From assembly GCA_026391945.1 (NCBI GenBank), contig JAPLDA010000043.1:1-43124 (forward strand): DNA of 43,124 nucleotides, given 5' to 3'. Origin of the DNA: Bacteroidota bacterium. Its GTDB lineage: Bacteria > Bacteroidota > Bacteroidia > AKYH767-A > 2013-40CM-41-45. Below are positions 42,901-43,124 of the stretch, in pieces. The notes beneath the pieces were generated by a model. It searched no databases and was not told where the DNA came from. It worked only from the letters and a program-made list of their open reading frames with translations. Within the stretch, counting starts at the first letter, position 1; every line of letters begins with the position of its first letter. The translations under genes and the position numbers were made by a program.

Positions 42901-43124
42901 TTCGTTTTGCAACACGGCTCAGCACCTCCGACCGCAACAATACATTGGCGGAATCAGGTTCATCCAGCTGAAATGTTTTTTTATAAGAGGCGGGAAAATA
43001 GAGAGCGGTATTTTCTCCCAAAAAATTTTCGAGGTTGTTCAGGAAATAAGCCGCTTCTTCCTTGTCGTTGAGAATAAAAAGATGGGATGATTCGCATTGA
43101 GCGCAAACAGCAGCTGCGACTACA
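39908..43124 (-). CDS. mfd: Transcription-repair coupling factor Mfd (5' end missing)
   Basis: Mfd removes stalled RNA polymerase at DNA lesions and recruits UvrA. The open frame runs from the window end (VVAAAVCAQCESSHLFILND) to the TGA at 39908: about 1071 residues, so only some tens of N-terminal residues are missing. Seen are the UvrB-like N-terminal domain (GEFSVRGGIVDIF), the RNA polymerase-interaction region (LKPGDFVTHIDHGVGKFAGL), Walker A CGDVGFGKTEIAVRAA, motif II as DEEQ (VIDEEQKFGV), TATPIPRTL, QMRGRVGRS and a TRCF C-terminal domain. A TTG at 43021 could be taken for the start, but the family sequence clearly continues upstream. Confidence 0.96.
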   Translation of the reverse strand, partial: VVAAAVCAQCESSHLFILNDKEEAAYFLNNLENFLGENTALYFPASYKKTFQLDEPDSANVLLRSEVLSRVAKRSRTIIVSYPEAIAEKVITRKNLEQNSVELRVKEKISIDFINEFLLHHEFESTDFVAEAGEFSVRGGIVDIFSFSNELPYRVEFFGDEVESIRTFDPSTQLSVQAMNHVTIVPDVQTKLRENSHTSFFDFISPETVVWIKDFSSALSFIDIHLSKAKELVQQAKSYSTEKLDEVFDSPEVTRQQLEKFSIIEFGRRYFLSSTQEFEFHFSPQPSFNKNFELLVKNLQENERQGIRNILFADTARQVERLYAIFEDLEKKNGIQGKVEFTSLLFSMHEGFVDHDLKLACYTDHQIFDRYHRFRLKKNYSRSEAITLRELSSLKPGDFVTHIDHGVGKFAGLETMEVNGKPQEAVRLVYKDNDILYVSIHSLHRIAKYTGKEGTTPSLHKLGSNAWSNLKQKTKKHVKDIAKDLIQLYAKRRAQKGFAFTPDTYLQNELEASFIYEDTPDQVKSTRDVKKDMEREFPMDRLICGDVGFGKTEIAVRAAFKAVTDDKQVAILVPTTILALQHYNTFKDRLRDFPCNIDYINRFKSSAKQKETLQKLADGKIDIIIGTHRLLGKDVKFKDLGLMVIDEEQKFGVAAKEKLKAIRVNVDTLTLTATPIPRTLQFSLMGARDLSIINTAPPNRYPVTTELHAFSENMIREAINYEVSRGGQIFFIHNRVQDIHDMSAMIQKLCPDVRIAVGHGQMDGEKLEEVMMDFIAGTSDVLVSTTIVESGLDIPNANTIIINQAQNFGLSDLHQMRGRVGRSNKKAFCYLLTPPLTVLTSEAKQRLKAIEEFSDLGSGFNVAMRDLDIRGAGNLLGGEQSGFISEIGFEMYHKILDEAIAELKETDFSEIFREEIQHKPFVTDCQIDTDLEILLPTDYVNSVTERLVLYKELDGMQEEKSLVEFESKLLDRFGPLPQPAKELIATIRLRWLAEKLGFEKIILKNQRMIGYFVSNPTSHFYQSEVFSKMLKFVQSQSKKCKLKEDKMKLSLSVMNIPGVEAANALLNGILG

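Noticed and set aside
43019-43021. TTG as the mfd start codon
   Set aside because: The frame continues upstream with family-like sequence (HLFILNDKEEAAYFLNNLE) to the window end.

Overview
The window looks like chromosomal DNA of a member of the Bacteroidota. The evidence is: promoters of the TTTG-N19-TAnnTTTG type (best at 10610-10640 and 37214-37244), gliding/type IX secretion (T9SS) proteins (a GldE-GldD polypeptide, PKD-repeat adhesin-like protein, a surface protein with a PNPSNG-type sorting domain), the mutY-ssb-gldE-gldD order familiar from this phylum, and almost no Shine-Dalgarno sequences. I cannot fix the genus. No tRNA, rRNA, CRISPR array, insertion sequence or prophage is visible.

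Layout. 1-790: 3'-truncated, frameshifted lipoprotein gene (minus). 1082-5875: a 1026-aa TPR protein followed by an outer-membrane beta-barrel. 5926-9359 (minus): phenylacetate-type PaaZ, an unknown 149-aa protein, then, behind a strong terminator, a crotonase-family protein. 9548-13169: mutY, ssb and an in-frame GldE-GldD fusion. 13253-16009 (minus): heme A synthase CtaA and a 485-aa protein with an HTH-like N-terminus. 16332-22750: a small secreted protein and a 1932-aa protein with 19 PKD repeats. 22773-27239: small hypothetical, orphan sensor kinase, gpmI, M20 dipeptidase. 27303-29456 (minus): EamA transporter and DEAD-box-family helicase. 29818-32874 (minus): secreted GH38-like glycosidase. 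33400-36558: secreted FGE/SUMF1-fold protein plus a surface protein made of 16 copies of a roughly 22-aa one-cysteine repeat. 36559-37213: intergenic repeat island. 37273-39702: porin and ammonium transporter. 39908-43124 (minus): mfd, running off the window end.

The genes are mostly housekeeping or envelope functions. Themes are surface display and gliding (GldE/D, PKD protein, 16-repeat protein, two OM barrels), aromatic-acid catabolism (paaZ), respiration (ctaA) and DNA repair (mutY, ssb, mfd).

The most unusual points are: the GldE-GldD fusion; an intergenic element present three times (36972-37096, 39755-39880 and, reversed, 29584-29676) whose hairpin changes sequence but keeps its pairing; the 16-fold one-cysteine repeat protein next to an FGE-fold protein; and the apparent loss of the sorting domain from the PKD giant.
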